A program made the position numbers and the translations under genes. This document shows positions 8,308 to 17,413 of a DNA stretch of 64,000 nucleotides, piece after piece. The notes under the pieces are model-generated. The model had not been told where the DNA came from and made no database searches. It was given only the letters and a program-made list of their open reading frames with translations. Numbering within the stretch: position 1 is the first letter of the stretch; each line of letters begins with the position of its first letter. Source of the DNA: Methylomicrobium lacus LW14 (lineage in GTDB: Bacteria > Pseudomonadota > Gammaproteobacteria > Methylococcales > Methylomonadaceae); the NCBI RefSeq assembly GCF_000527095.1, contig NZ_AZUN01000001.1, positions 2,927,501-2,991,500 of the forward strand. Direction: 5' to 3'.

Positions 8308-9495
8308 TCAGAACCCGATGTCGTCCCGCAACACCGTTTCGACCAGCGTGACCCAGTACGCCGCGCCAACCGGCAAGATCCGATCGTTGAAGTCATAGTG
8401 CGGATTATGCAGCAAACAGCTGTTATGCGATGCGCCGTTGCCGATCCAGAGATAACAGCCCGGCTTTTGCTGCAGCATGAACGCAAAATCCTCCGAACCC
8501 GTGCACGGCGTGGGCTGAAGATTAACGCCTTGCGCTCCCGCCACCGCAATCGCGGCCTCGGTTGCGAGGGCTGTTGCCGCCTCGCTATTGAAGGTGACCG
8601 GGTAACCCGGATTTTCAGGATTGAAGGCGATTTCCGCGGCCACGCCGAGCCCGGCGCAGACGCCGTCGACGATTTGGCGGATTTTCTCGCCGATCGCCTG
8701 CTGCACGCCGGGTTTGAAGCAGCGGAAGGTGCCGCGAATGACCGCTTCTTCCGGAATCGCATTCCAGGTATTGCCGGCATGAACCTGAGTGATGCTGACC
8801 ACCGCCGAATCGGCCGGATCGATCGTCCGGCTGACGATCGTCTGCAGCGCATTGATGATTTGCCCGGCCGCGACGATCGCGTCGGTTCCCAGATGCGGCA
8901 TCGCGGCATGGGTCGCCCGGCCTTTCACGCGAATCTCGAAACAGTCGAAAGACGCCATCATCGGCCCCGACTTGACCGCGAAATGGCCAAGCGGAATGTC
9001 CGGAAAATTGTGCATGCCGAAGACCGCATCGACCGGAAATTGCTCGAACAAGCCGTCGTCGATCATTTGCTTCGCGCCGGCGCGGCCTTCCTCGGCCGGT
9101 TGAAAGATGAACACGACCGTACCGTTGAAATGCGGTTTTTCGGCCAACAGCTTGGCTGCGCCGAGCAGCATCGCGGTATGGCCGTCATGGCCGCAGGCGT
9201 GCATTTTGCCGTGATGTGCGGATTTATACGCAAACGTATTTTTTTCTTCGATGAACAAGGCGTCCATATCGGCGCGCAACGCAATTTTCCGGGGGCTGTC
9301 GCCGGCCGACAAGGCAGCGATTACGCCGGTTTTGCCGAGCCCCTGCTGCACCGTCAAGCCGAATGACTGTAATTTTTCGGCGACAAAACGCGCCGTTTCG
9401 ACTTCTTCATAGGCGGTTTCGGGATGTTGATGAATGTGTTGCCGCCATGCGCGCATGTCTTCGTGAAGCTGTTGCAGATCGTCGCTGTCAATCAT
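8308..9495 (-). CDS. M20 family metallo-amidohydrolase (HipO/AbgB-like)
   Basis: A 395-residue M20D peptidase-like amidohydrolase with ADMDAL near residue 75, the metal-binding MHACGHDGH (C101, H103) and the catalytic PAEEGRAG. An inserted dimerisation domain spans roughly 180-300. Relatives hydrolyse N-acyl amino acids, including hippurate, N-acetyl-diaminopimelate and indole-acetyl conjugates. The sequence alone does not separate these. The start ATG gives MIDSDDLQQLHEDM. It lies on the same strand as the AlkB-like gene upstream. Confidence 0.87.
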   Translation of the reverse strand: MIDSDDLQQLHEDMRAWRQHIHQHPETAYEEVETARFVAEKLQSFGLTVQQGLGKTGVIAALSAGDSPRKIALRADMDALFIEEKNTFAYKSAHHGKMHACGHDGHTAMLLGAAKLLAEKPHFNGTVVFIFQPAEEGRAGAKQMIDDGLFEQFPVDAVFGMHNFPDIPLGHFAVKSGPMMASFDCFEIRVKGRATHAAMPHLGTDAIVAAGQIINALQTIVSRTIDPADSAVVSITQVHAGNTWNAIPEEAVIRGTFRCFKPGVQQAIGEKIRQIVDGVCAGLGVAAEIAFNPENPGYPVTFNSEAATALATEAAIAVAGAQGVNLQPTPCTGSEDFAFMLQQKPGCYLWIGNGASHNSCLLHNPHYDFNDRILPVGAAYWVTLVETVLRDDIGF

Positions 9496-9607
9496 AGGTT
9501 TCCGTGTTGATTAATTTTAGGGCGCAAGCCTTCCTGCAAGACATCGTCAATCGAGCCTTTGTCCACCGGTCACAGCAACGGCTTGCCTGGGCGGGTTACG
9601 GCAGCAA

Positions 9608-10243
9608 TCAGGAAGGTTTTGAGTGATTTGAAGTCGGGGGAGTCGCCGGCAGAATCCTGCGAAAAGTCAGATTGATCCGGGGATTTTTCGCTTGCCGGGT
9701 TTTCGGCAAGGCATGCACCCAGTGATGCTGCAACGCGCCCGCCATGATCAGCAAATCGCCGTGCTCCAGCACAATGTCCAGATTTTCGCGGCGCTTTTTA
9801 TGATGCAGCCTGAACAGGCGCGTATCACCGAGGCTCAAGGAGGCAATCACCGGATTCAGGCCGAGCTCCTTTTCATTGTCCGCATGATAACCCATCGAAT
9901 CCCGGCCGTCGCGGTACAAATTGGCCAGCACGCTGTTGAATGGGCAGCCGCTCATTGTTTCGACCCGAGCCTTGACCGCGGGCAATTCGGCCGTCCACGG
10001 CAATGGCACGTGTTCCACGCCCGAATAGCGGTAAACGGCATCAGCATCGCCGTACCAGCACATCAGACGCGGCACCTTGCACCATTTGCCGAAGATGAAA
10101 ACCGCTTCTTCCTGCCAAGCCAGTGTCCGATTAAAATCCGTAAACAGCCGATCGGCCTCCGGCGGCGCATAAAATGCCTTGGCCAGATAGATTTCGCCGT
10201 CAGAAGGGCAAATATTGGTTTGCTCGATTAATAAGATGATTTT
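9608..10243 (-). CDS. AlkB-like 2-oxoglutarate/Fe(II) dioxygenase, start codon unresolved
   Basis: AlkB2-type nucleic acid demethylase candidate. The Fe(II) ligands are in YHADNEKELG (HxD) and the distal His in HHWVHAL. The 2-oxoglutarate-binding Arg lies in INLTFRR near the C-terminus. The first ATG in frame (10073-10075) would give 155 residues and cut off family sequence. The open frame continues upstream through CPSDGEIYLAKAFYAPP and RTLAWQEEAVFIFGKW, which align with the usual N-terminal part. No ATG, GTG or TTG occurs there before the stop at 10244. One base fewer in the run of five T at 10240-10244 (plus strand) would put GTG-TTG in frame. Confidence 0.78.
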   Translation of the reverse strand, partial: KIILLIEQTNICPSDGEIYLAKAFYAPPEADRLFTDFNRTLAWQEEAVFIFGKWCKVPRLMCWYGDADAVYRYSGVEHVPLPWTAELPAVKARVETMSGCPFNSVLANLYRDGRDSMGYHADNEKELGLNPVIASLSLGDTRLFRLHHKKRRENLDIVLEHGDLLIMAGALQHHWVHALPKTRQAKNPRINLTFRRILPATPPTSNHSKPS

Positions 10244-10294
10244 TCAACACTTAGCCGAAGCCAGTTAAAAAAGCCCACGCCTATCCTCTTGGCC

Positions 10295-11077
10295 TTAGAT
10301 TTCGACAATATAAGCCCCGTAGCCGACGACCCTTTTTTTATCCCCCGCCGTATCGCCGGAATTCCTCAGGTCGATGGTCTTGACGACCAGCGACTTTTCC
10401 CGCGCCAGCTTCAACAGGCCGCTGACGCCGACCCGGCCGCAGGCCGAATCGAAGCCCAGGCTTTCGTATTGCAGCTTTTCAATCGCCGAACTGGTCGCCT
10501 TGTCGAGTTGCTGGCAGGTCGCATAATCGTGATAATGGCTCAGGTCGGAACTGATCACGATCAAGGTTTCCTCGCCACCCCACAGCAGCTCCAATACCTG
10601 GCTGACCTGCTCGGCAGACGCCTCGCCGGTCACGATCGGCACGATCACGAAATCATCCAGCGTTTCCTGCAAAAACGGCAGATGCACTTCCAGGCTATGT
10701 TCCTGCGCATGCGCCTGTTCCATGTAATCGACAAAAGGCAATTTCGCGATCTTGTGGACCGATTTCTGATCGACGGTAATACTGCCGAGCGGTGTGATGA
10801 AGTTTTGCGCATTGGTTACCGCCAAGCCGGTAAAACCGACCCGGTGCGAAGGTCCTATCAGCACCACCCGGGTAATCTGATCATGCGCCTTGATCAGCCG
10901 CGCATAGGCGGTAGCCGCCACCGGCCCCGAATAAATGTAGCCCGCATGCGGCACGATCATCGCCTTGGGAACTTTCGGCGCGGTTTCGGCATCATTGAGA
11001 TATTGATCGATCAGCAGATGCAGTTGCTGGGGTTCGGCAGGATAAAAGCTTCCTGCTACAGCGGGTTGTCTATTCAT
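10295..11077 (-). CDS. amrB: AmmeMemoRadiSam system protein B (MEMO1 family)
   Basis: A 260-residue MEMO1-family protein beginning MNRQPAVAGSFYPAEP, with VPHAGYIYSGPVAATAY and the conserved SDLSHYHDY and HSLEVHLPF motifs. MEMO proteins resemble non-heme iron extradiol dioxygenases and bind metal through conserved histidines. In bacteria they co-occur with AMMECR1 and a radical SAM protein, and the biochemical role remains poorly defined. The open frame extends upstream to 11308, but the ATG at 11077 has GAAAGG before it and matches the family start. It is divergent from amrS with about 125 bases between. Confidence 0.92.
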   Translation of the reverse strand: MNRQPAVAGSFYPAEPQQLHLLIDQYLNDAETAPKVPKAMIVPHAGYIYSGPVAATAYARLIKAHDQITRVVLIGPSHRVGFTGLAVTNAQNFITPLGSITVDQKSVHKIAKLPFVDYMEQAHAQEHSLEVHLPFLQETLDDFVIVPIVTGEASAEQVSQVLELLWGGEETLIVISSDLSHYHDYATCQQLDKATSSAIEKLQYESLGFDSACGRVGVSGLLKLAREKSLVVKTIDLRNSGDTAGDKKRVVGYGAYIVEI

Positions 11078-11203
11078 AATGTTGCCTTTCACCAAAATCA
11101 AGCCAAATCGCATGTTCAACCCGTCAGCAATCCTGCAGGTTGATATTATTATTCTAATTCCTAAATGACCAATTGAATATTTAATGGTTCCTGGAGAATG
11201 GCG

Positions 11204-12289
11204 ATGACCGAATTTGTTTCCCCCGATACCGTCCGTACCCGGTACTGGCATATGCTTGAGGACGGTCGGGTGCAGTGCGACGCCTGCCCGCGCTTTTGCA
11301 AACTGCATGATGGCCAGCGCGGCCTATGTTTTGTCCGGCAGAATCTGGACCATCAGGTCGTGATGACCAGCTACGGACGTTCCAGCGGCTTTGCGATCGA
11401 TCCGATCGAAAAAAAGCCGCTGAATCATTTTTTACCCGGCACGCCGGTGTTTTCGTTCGGCACCGCCGGCTGCAATCTGGCCTGCAAATTTTGCCAGAAC
11501 TGGGACATCAGCAAATCGCGCGAAATGGATACCCTGATGAGCAAAGCCTCGCCCGAGGCAATCGCGCAGACTGCGCTCGACCAGGGCTGCGCCAGCGTCG
11601 CCTATACCTATAACGACCCGGTCATCTTCCACGAATATGCGATCGATACCGCCCAGGCCTGCCGCAGTCTCGGCTTGAAATCGGTCGCGGTTTCGGCCGG
11701 CTATGTGACGCCGGAACCGCGCGCCGAATTTTATCAATGGATGGATGCGGCCAATATCGACCTGAAGGCGTTCAGCGAGCGCTTTTATCACCAGATTACC
11801 GGCGGCCATCTGCAACCGGTGCTCGACACGCTGAAGTACATCAAGCACGAAACCTCGGTCTGGCTGGAGTTGACGACCTTGCTCATCCCGGACGAAAACG
11901 ATTCGGTGCCGGAACTCGAAGCAATGACGCAATGGGTCGTCGAAAATCTCGGGCCGGACGTGCCGATGCATTTCACCGCCTTTCATCCTGACTGGAAGAT
12001 GCTCGACAAAGCGCCCACGCCGCGCCATTCGCTGCTGAAAGCCCGGCAGATCGCGACCAACAATGGCGTTCGCTATGCCTATGTCGGCAATGTGCACGAC
12101 AAACTGGCCGAAAGCACCTACTGTCACGGCTGCGGCAAATTATTGATTGGGCGGGACTGGTATGAGTTGTCGGACTGGAATCTAGACGCCGCCGGCAAAT
12201 GCAAGTTTTGCGGCACAAAATGCGCGGGCGTCTTTGCCGAAAAACCCGGTGGCTGGGGCGCAAAACGCCTCAGCGTACCGATGCGTTAA
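11204..12289 (+). CDS. amrS: AmmeMemoRadiSam system radical SAM enzyme
   Basis: Radical SAM protein of 361 residues (PflA-like). The 4Fe-4S motif CNLACKFCQNW (CxxxCxxC) lies near residues 90-97, after an N-terminal cysteine-rich segment CDACPRFC...GLCFVR. More cysteines near the C-terminus (YCHGCG, CKFCGTKC) could bind another metal site. An ATG at 11198 is also in frame, but GGAG at 11193 is only one base away from it and seven from 11204, so 11204 is chosen. It pairs with amrB across a divergent promoter, and amrA lies 33 kb away in this window. Confidence 0.92.
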   Translation: MTEFVSPDTVRTRYWHMLEDGRVQCDACPRFCKLHDGQRGLCFVRQNLDHQVVMTSYGRSSGFAIDPIEKKPLNHFLPGTPVFSFGTAGCNLACKFCQNWDISKSREMDTLMSKASPEAIAQTALDQGCASVAYTYNDPVIFHEYAIDTAQACRSLGLKSVAVSAGYVTPEPRAEFYQWMDAANIDLKAFSERFYHQITGGHLQPVLDTLKYIKHETSVWLELTTLLIPDENDSVPELEAMTQWVVENLGPDVPMHFTAFHPDWKMLDKAPTPRHSLLKARQIATNNGVRYAYVGNVHDKLAESTYCHGCGKLLIGRDWYELSDWNLDAAGKCKFCGTKCAGVFAEKPGGWGAKRLSVPMR

Positions 12290-12339
12290 GCAAAATTGCT
12301 GCTTGGCAAGCTTCGGCGGTTGTCGAAAAACCACGACGC

Positions 12340-12371
12340 TTACATAATGTAATCCCTATATTTAGTATAGG
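12340..12371. promoter_or_regulatory. Two adjacent palindromes upstream of the Tat-signal PLP protein
   Basis: TTACAT-A-ATGTAA (12340-12352) is followed directly by CCTATA-TTTAG-TATAGG (12355-12371), about 85-115 bases before the ATG at 12457. The region is AT-rich compared with its flanks. The arrangement suggests operators or promoter elements for the downstream gene. No regulator can be named. Confidence 0.4.
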
Positions 12372-12456
12372 TATGCACCTTTGCCAAATGCGGGTGCCGA
12401 AAGGGCGACTTCTCGGCCCAGAAAAACATCATTGAATAAATTTCAAAAACGATAAT

Positions 12457-13791
12457 ATGATGCTCTCCAGACGACGTTTTTTAGGCTATGGCGGCGCAGG
12501 CATGCTCGCCATGGCTGCCGGCTGTAGGCCGGCGAATCTGAATTTATTGCCGGCCGAGGATGATGTCGCCGCGATCAAGCGGTTGCCACTGGCCGACAGG
12601 ATGCAGCTCGCGAAGCTGAAAAACAACCTGCTGGGCTACCCGATCAACATGAACACGCCGCCCGAGGCTTTTTTCGCCTGGCGCAAACAGCTCAACGAGG
12701 CGGGCATCGGCGTGTTTGCGTTCAACAATGTCGGCAATCCGTTCAAGGAAAGCCCGATCCCTTACAACACGCACGACTTTGAACGCGAAGTGATCCTACG
12801 CTTCGGCAAGCGCTATGCGTTTCCAAGCGATGACACCTGGGGCTTCCTTTCGCATAGCGGCACCGACAGCAACATGCACGGCATGTACATGGGACGGACG
12901 ATTCTGAAGGGACGCACCGGCCGGCTTCCGAAAGCCTATTTCACGAAGGAAGCGCATTATTCGGTGCAAATTTTGCGCGACTTGCTCGGGCTTGAAACGG
13001 TGTTTGTCGACACGCTGCCGGATGGCGGAATGGACCCGAACGATCTCGCGCAAAAGCTCACGGCCAACCGATCGCAGCCAGCTTTGGTGATCGCGACGAT
13101 CGGCACCACCTTCAAAGGTGCGGTCGATTCGATCGACCGTATTCAGGATGTCTTGCAAGGCCATCCGAGCTATCTGCATCTGGACGCGGCGCTGTTCGGC
13201 GGCTATCTGCCCTTTACTCCCCATGCCGATGAAGTCGCCTACCGTTTGCCGGGCAAGCCGGCGCCGCGCTACGATTCGATCGCGGTTTCCTGTCACAAAT
13301 TTTTCGGCTTTCCCGCGCCCGCTGGCCTGTTCATCACCACGCAAAGCCATTTCGACGAGTTCAATGCGCTGTTCACCCGAATTCATAATCCCGAATACAT
13401 CCACCATGTACCGGGCACGATCACCTGTTCACGGGATAGTGTCAAACCGGCGGAATTTTATTTCTTTTCATCGCCGGAAGCGATGGTAAAACTGACCGCA
13501 GACGCTCGCTCGATGCTGCAAAATTCGGATTATTTTCTGCAACAGCTGCAATCCCGCTTTCCTCAGCTGGATGCGGTACGCGCGAACGCTCTGTCGAATA
13601 CGATTTATTTCAAAAATCCCGGCGACCGGGTCGTCAAAAAATATTCTCTGGCCACGATGCATTTAGAGATAAACCATCAACAGCAGGATTACGCGCATGT
13701 GGTCGTAATGCCGCATGTGAACCGGCAAATCATTGAAGCGTTTATGACTGACTTGGAGTCCGCTTTGGCTAATGCACAAGGATTTCGCTAA
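12457..13791 (+). CDS. Tat-signal PLP-dependent decarboxylase-like protein (histidine decarboxylase/group II type)
   Basis: A 444-residue fold-type I PLP enzyme. Residues 1-22 read as a twin-arginine signal (SRRRFLG) with a hydrophobic stretch ending MAAGC, a possible lipobox. PLP residues are visible: a stacking His in KEAHYSVQ, the Asp in LHLDAALFGG that would bind the pyridine nitrogen, and Lys281 in SCHKFFG for the Schiff base. The body resembles bacterial PLP histidine decarboxylases. Export through Tat would place a folded, cofactor-loaded enzyme in the periplasm or on a membrane, as known for PvdN. The substrate is not established. An alternative ATG is at 12460. No neighbouring transporter or regulator is evident. 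Confidence 0.78.
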   Translation: MMLSRRRFLGYGGAGMLAMAAGCRPANLNLLPAEDDVAAIKRLPLADRMQLAKLKNNLLGYPINMNTPPEAFFAWRKQLNEAGIGVFAFNNVGNPFKESPIPYNTHDFEREVILRFGKRYAFPSDDTWGFLSHSGTDSNMHGMYMGRTILKGRTGRLPKAYFTKEAHYSVQILRDLLGLETVFVDTLPDGGMDPNDLAQKLTANRSQPALVIATIGTTFKGAVDSIDRIQDVLQGHPSYLHLDAALFGGYLPFTPHADEVAYRLPGKPAPRYDSIAVSCHKFFGFPAPAGLFITTQSHFDEFNALFTRIHNPEYIHHVPGTITCSRDSVKPAEFYFFSSPEAMVKLTADARSMLQNSDYFLQQLQSRFPQLDAVRANALSNTIYFKNPGDRVVKKYSLATMHLEINHQQQDYAHVVVMPHVNRQIIEAFMTDLESALANAQGFR

Positions 13792-13927
13792 TTAAATTTT
13801 CTCTCGCAGATCCCGCGCTCTGCGCCACGCACCACACAGCGTAGGCGCGATGGGGCTGATCGCCGGAAATACCCAACGCAGTCCCATTCTTTTCCTGGCG
13901 AACAGGTTTCAGGCGAATTGTTAAAAC

Positions 13928-16900
13928 TCACTGCCGTGGTGGCTGACAGGAAGAACTCGGGTCTTCCGCGGTCAAGAGTTCCACAATACCGGCATTAGTG
14001 ATTTTTTTGTTGCCGGCAAGCGGATCATCCTGATAACCGCCTACGATCATGTCGGTAAAACCATCGCCGTTATGGTCGCCGCTTCCGCTGACCGCAAAAC
14101 CGTAATAATTATTCTTGTTATGACCGTCGAACCCAAACTGTTCGACGCCATCGCTGCCCCGATGCCAAGAGGCTCTCCCCGCATTCGCCAGTTTTTTACC
14201 TTTGCTGGTGGCATCGTATTTATAGGCGCCGACGATGAAATTGTGTGCGGTTTCGCCGGGGATAACGCCGGCATCGCTGATCGCGCTGCCAAACAGCGCT
14301 CCCTTTTGCGGCACTTCATTGTGCGCACTATACAACTTGGACTGGTTTTGTCCGGAATAGACACGCACTATTCCGGCATCCTTGAACGTTTTTTTCGCGG
14401 TTGCCGGTGTAGCCTCCTGAATATAATCTTCCTGCGGCGCGCCGGCCAAAACATCCGCAAAGCCGTCGCCATTCACGTCCGCCCCGGCCACCGCGAAGCC
14501 GAGCCGGCTGCCGGCCTGCTCGCCATTTTGGTGAAAGATCTCCGGAAAATCGCCGCTCAACGCATAAACATAGACACGACCCACATCCTTCAGTTTTTTG
14601 CCGCTGCTGTTGCTTGCCTCGGCTCGGTAAGCCCCGATGATCGCGTCCGCCTTGCCGTCCTTATCGACATCATTCGCAGCGACGCTGGAGCCAAATAGAT
14701 CGCCCTTGCTTTCGCCCTCGAACGTATGCACGCGGACACGCTCCCCTTCCTTGTAAGAATAAACAGACGCCGAACCCGCATCTTTTATTTTCTTGTCGTT
14801 GCTGTCGACTCCATCCGCTTTCGGCGCGCCCACGATGACCTCATCCCTGCCGTCGGCATCGATATCCTTCACAAAAGCGACTGCCATGCCCAGATTATCG
14901 CGGGCCGCCTCGCCTTCGATGCGAAATAGCTCTGAGCCATTAGGCGCTCCCGAAAAAACCACGGCAATCCCGGCATCCTTGCGCTTCTTTCCGTCGCCGC
15001 CAACCACATCGGCTTTTGGCGCGCCCACGAGGATGTCGGGAATACTGTCACCGTTGACATCGCCCCCGCCGGCTACCGCGCTGCCAAACTGGTCGCCGGC
15101 ACCCTCCCCTATAAACGTCCGCAAAATAGTCGGCTGTTTTGTCAATTCGCCCGAATAAACATGGACCAAGCCGGCATTTCTCAAGGTTTTCTTGCCCTCT
15201 TTTTTATCAAAGCGAGGAGCCCCGACAATCACATCGTCCTTGCCATCCGTGTTGATATCGCCGGCGGCGACGCTATAGCCAAGAAAATCGCTTTTATTTT
15301 CGCCGTCGAAACGATTCAACAAGTTTGCAACGAGCGGGAAATTATCGACTGCATCCAGAACGCAGTCATTATCGTCATCCGGATCGGCATTATCGCCTAT
15401 GCCATCGCCGTCATTGTCATTCGATTCCGTTTTATCATCCGGAAAAGCATCCTTGTCATTGGGCACGCCATCGCCGTCCCTGTCGTCATCGCAGGCATCA
15501 CCAATCATGTCGTGGTCTTGATCGGGTTGCAGCAAATCGTTTGATGGGGGAGTTACTACTGGAGGATTTTTTACGGACGGGCAATTATCCAGATAATCGA
15601 GAACTCCATCGTCGTCTAGGTCGCCGGGAAGATAACGCGCAAGCGCAAATCGCTGCTGGCTGACTAAATTGTCCCTGATTTCGGCTACTCCCGCCAACAC
15701 GATACGCCCATCCTCCGGTTGCTGCACGGCCGCAAAAGCCTGGTCTGAACCGGCACCGAAGCTTGTGCTGAGTTTGCCGTCTCCGCTGAAAGTGGTATCC
15801 AGGCTGCCGTCTTGATTGTAGCGCACCTGCACAAAATCAAAGTCATTGACTCCAACTTGCGTATAACCGGCCACCAGCAATTTGCCGTCGGGCAATTGCA
15901 TGACCTGATAAGCCCGGGCATTTCTTGTACCCATCGATGTGATGACTTTACCGTCACCGCTAAAACTGGAATCCAAGTGTCCATCGGGGAGATAACGAAC
16001 CAGCGCAATATCCTCATCACCGTTCGTCGTGCTGTAGCCGGCAACCACGTATTTACCGTCCGTTTGTCGAATCACCGAAAGGCCGCGATCATCGCCGCTA
16101 CCGACCGAGTTGCGTTGCTTCCCATTCGAATTGAAGGTCGTATCGAGCGTGCCGTCGGCCTCATAGCGCGCGACCGCAAAATCATCGCTAGTGCCATTAT
16201 TGCTGAAACCAGCCACAAAGAGCTTGCCGTCAGCCTGCTGAAGCATCGAAAAAACAACATCGTTCCTGCTATTGCCAAAATCGGTCGTCACTTTGCCCTT
16301 CTCGCCTATGGGGCTAAAGCTGAGATCGAGAGAGCCGTCCGAGTCATAACGCACCAGCGCAAAATCGCTGTCGGTTGCCGTGCCGCTGAACCCCGCCACG
16401 ACCAACTTATGTTCCAGCGTTTCGACGACCGCATGAGCGCCATCCTCAAACACATCTGCGGCCTCCGTCGAATGAGGCGGCGTCAGCACTTTCCCCTCAT
16501 CGCCGAAACCGGTGTCCAAGGAACCGTTGGGGTTATAACGCACCACCGCAAAATCGTTGGTCGGTTGTGCATTCGAATTTAACGCCTGCCCTACTACGAC
16601 CAATTGACTGTCTGTCTGTTGGATGCCCGCGAACGCGGCCGCGTTTCCACTACCAACAGTCGTGTTGACGATACCATTGCTACCAAATGTCGTATCGAGA
16701 GCGCCATTACTTAAATCATAACGCACGAGAGCAAATCGATCAAAGGCGCCGGCCCCATCATTACTGCGGCCGACGGCGAGCAGTTTTTTGTCCCCCTGTA
16801 CCAGGATCACATCTTCAGCGACGGAGAGCGAAGTACCGGCGGCAGTCGTCACCAAACCATCGCCGCCAAAACTTTTATCCAGCGTACCGGCGGGCGATCC

Positions 16901-16966
16901 AAATAACTGATTTGCAAACGACAGCGGCAGAGCAACGAGCATCGATTTTACAAGACCCTTGATCAT
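13928..16966 (-). CDS. Large secreted repeat protein: delta-60 repeats, TSP3 calcium repeats, FG-GAP repeats
   Basis: Composite extracellular protein of 1012 residues with an N-terminal signal peptide (about 1-24). Residues about 28-450 hold at least seven delta-60 repeats recognisable by the recurrent GxLDxxFxxxGxV and DFAxVRY. Residues about 450-545 are Asp-rich thrombospondin type-3-like calcium repeats (DxDxDGxxD). Residues about 550-1000 are FG-GAP repeats of about 62-65 residues (GxxVAxxxDxNxDGxxDxxxGAP), as in integrin-like beta-propellers. It ends with a short Cys-containing tail and no obvious anchor. Possible roles are calcium-dependent surface adhesion or matrix. It starts at ATG 16966 and has no operon partner. 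Confidence 0.85.
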   Translation of the reverse strand: MIKGLVKSMLVALPLSFANQLFGSPAGTLDKSFGGDGLVTTAAGTSLSVAEDVILVQGDKKLLAVGRSNDGAGAFDRFALVRYDLSNGALDTTFGSNGIVNTTVGSGNAAAFAGIQQTDSQLVVVGQALNSNAQPTNDFAVVRYNPNGSLDTGFGDEGKVLTPPHSTEAADVFEDGAHAVVETLEHKLVVAGFSGTATDSDFALVRYDSDGSLDLSFSPIGEKGKVTTDFGNSRNDVVFSMLQQADGKLFVAGFSNNGTSDDFAVARYEADGTLDTTFNSNGKQRNSVGSGDDRGLSVIRQTDGKYVVAGYSTTNGDEDIALVRYLPDGHLDSSFSGDGKVITSMGTRNARAYQVMQLPDGKLLVAGYTQVGVNDFDFVQVRYNQDGSLDTTFSGDGKLSTSFGAGSDQAFAAVQQPEDGRIVLAGVAEIRDNLVSQQRFALARYLPGDLDDDGVLDYLDNCPSVKNPPVVTPPSNDLLQPDQDHDMIGDACDDDRDGDGVPNDKDAFPDDKTESNDNDGDGIGDNADPDDDNDCVLDAVDNFPLVANLLNRFDGENKSDFLGYSVAAGDINTDGKDDVIVGAPRFDKKEGKKTLRNAGLVHVYSGELTKQPTILRTFIGEGAGDQFGSAVAGGGDVNGDSIPDILVGAPKADVVGGDGKKRKDAGIAVVFSGAPNGSELFRIEGEAARDNLGMAVAFVKDIDADGRDEVIVGAPKADGVDSNDKKIKDAGSASVYSYKEGERVRVHTFEGESKGDLFGSSVAANDVDKDGKADAIIGAYRAEASNSSGKKLKDVGRVYVYALSGDFPEIFHQNGEQAGSRLGFAVAGADVNGDGFADVLAGAPQEDYIQEATPATAKKTFKDAGIVRVYSGQNQSKLYSAHNEVPQKGALFGSAISDAGVIPGETAHNFIVGAYKYDATSKGKKLANAGRASWHRGSDGVEQFGFDGHNKNNYYGFAVSGSGDHNGDGFTDMIVGGYQDDPLAGNKKITNAGIVELLTAEDPSSSCQPPRQ

Positions 16967-17413
16967 ACGATTTCACCTGAATTCAATTTGTGCCGGGATA
17001 CCTGATTCTAACATTAAGACTTTTCTGCACAAAACTCTACCCTCGTACAGAGTTTGCGTTTGAAAAAATGCGACCCTATTGTGAACAGAAAATACCGCAT
17101 GAAGCAATTGGTAAGAATGCCTATTTTAGAGCGATTACCACGGAGTTTTTCTACTAACCGATAGCGTTGATTCTCGCAGGCTGCTACAGGCCGAACAACG
17201 ACGCATCGACCTTATAGGCACAAAATAGGACTGATTGGATAAAATAGATATGCCCGGAGAGGATATTCATCGCACCCGAAACAACGCGGAAAGAGACCGG
17301 AACGATCGACTGGTTCGCCAAGCCCGGCAAACCTTCGGGAGAGGAATTTAAAAGAACTGTCACAACCGCACGAGAGCCCCAAGAAACGCCTTGGGGACTC
17401 TCGGCGCTGTCCA
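16967..17413. other. Intergenic stretch with a hairpin after the DUF5765-like gene
   Basis: About 450 bases with no supported gene. A minus-strand open frame at 17184-17414 overlaps the stop of the upstream gene and contains a strong hairpin (CGAGAGCCCCAAG paired with CTTGGGGACTCTCG, 17371-17403), which looks like a transcription end without a T tract. The segment beside the repeat-protein start (16967-17050) probably holds that gene's promoter. Confidence 0.55.
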
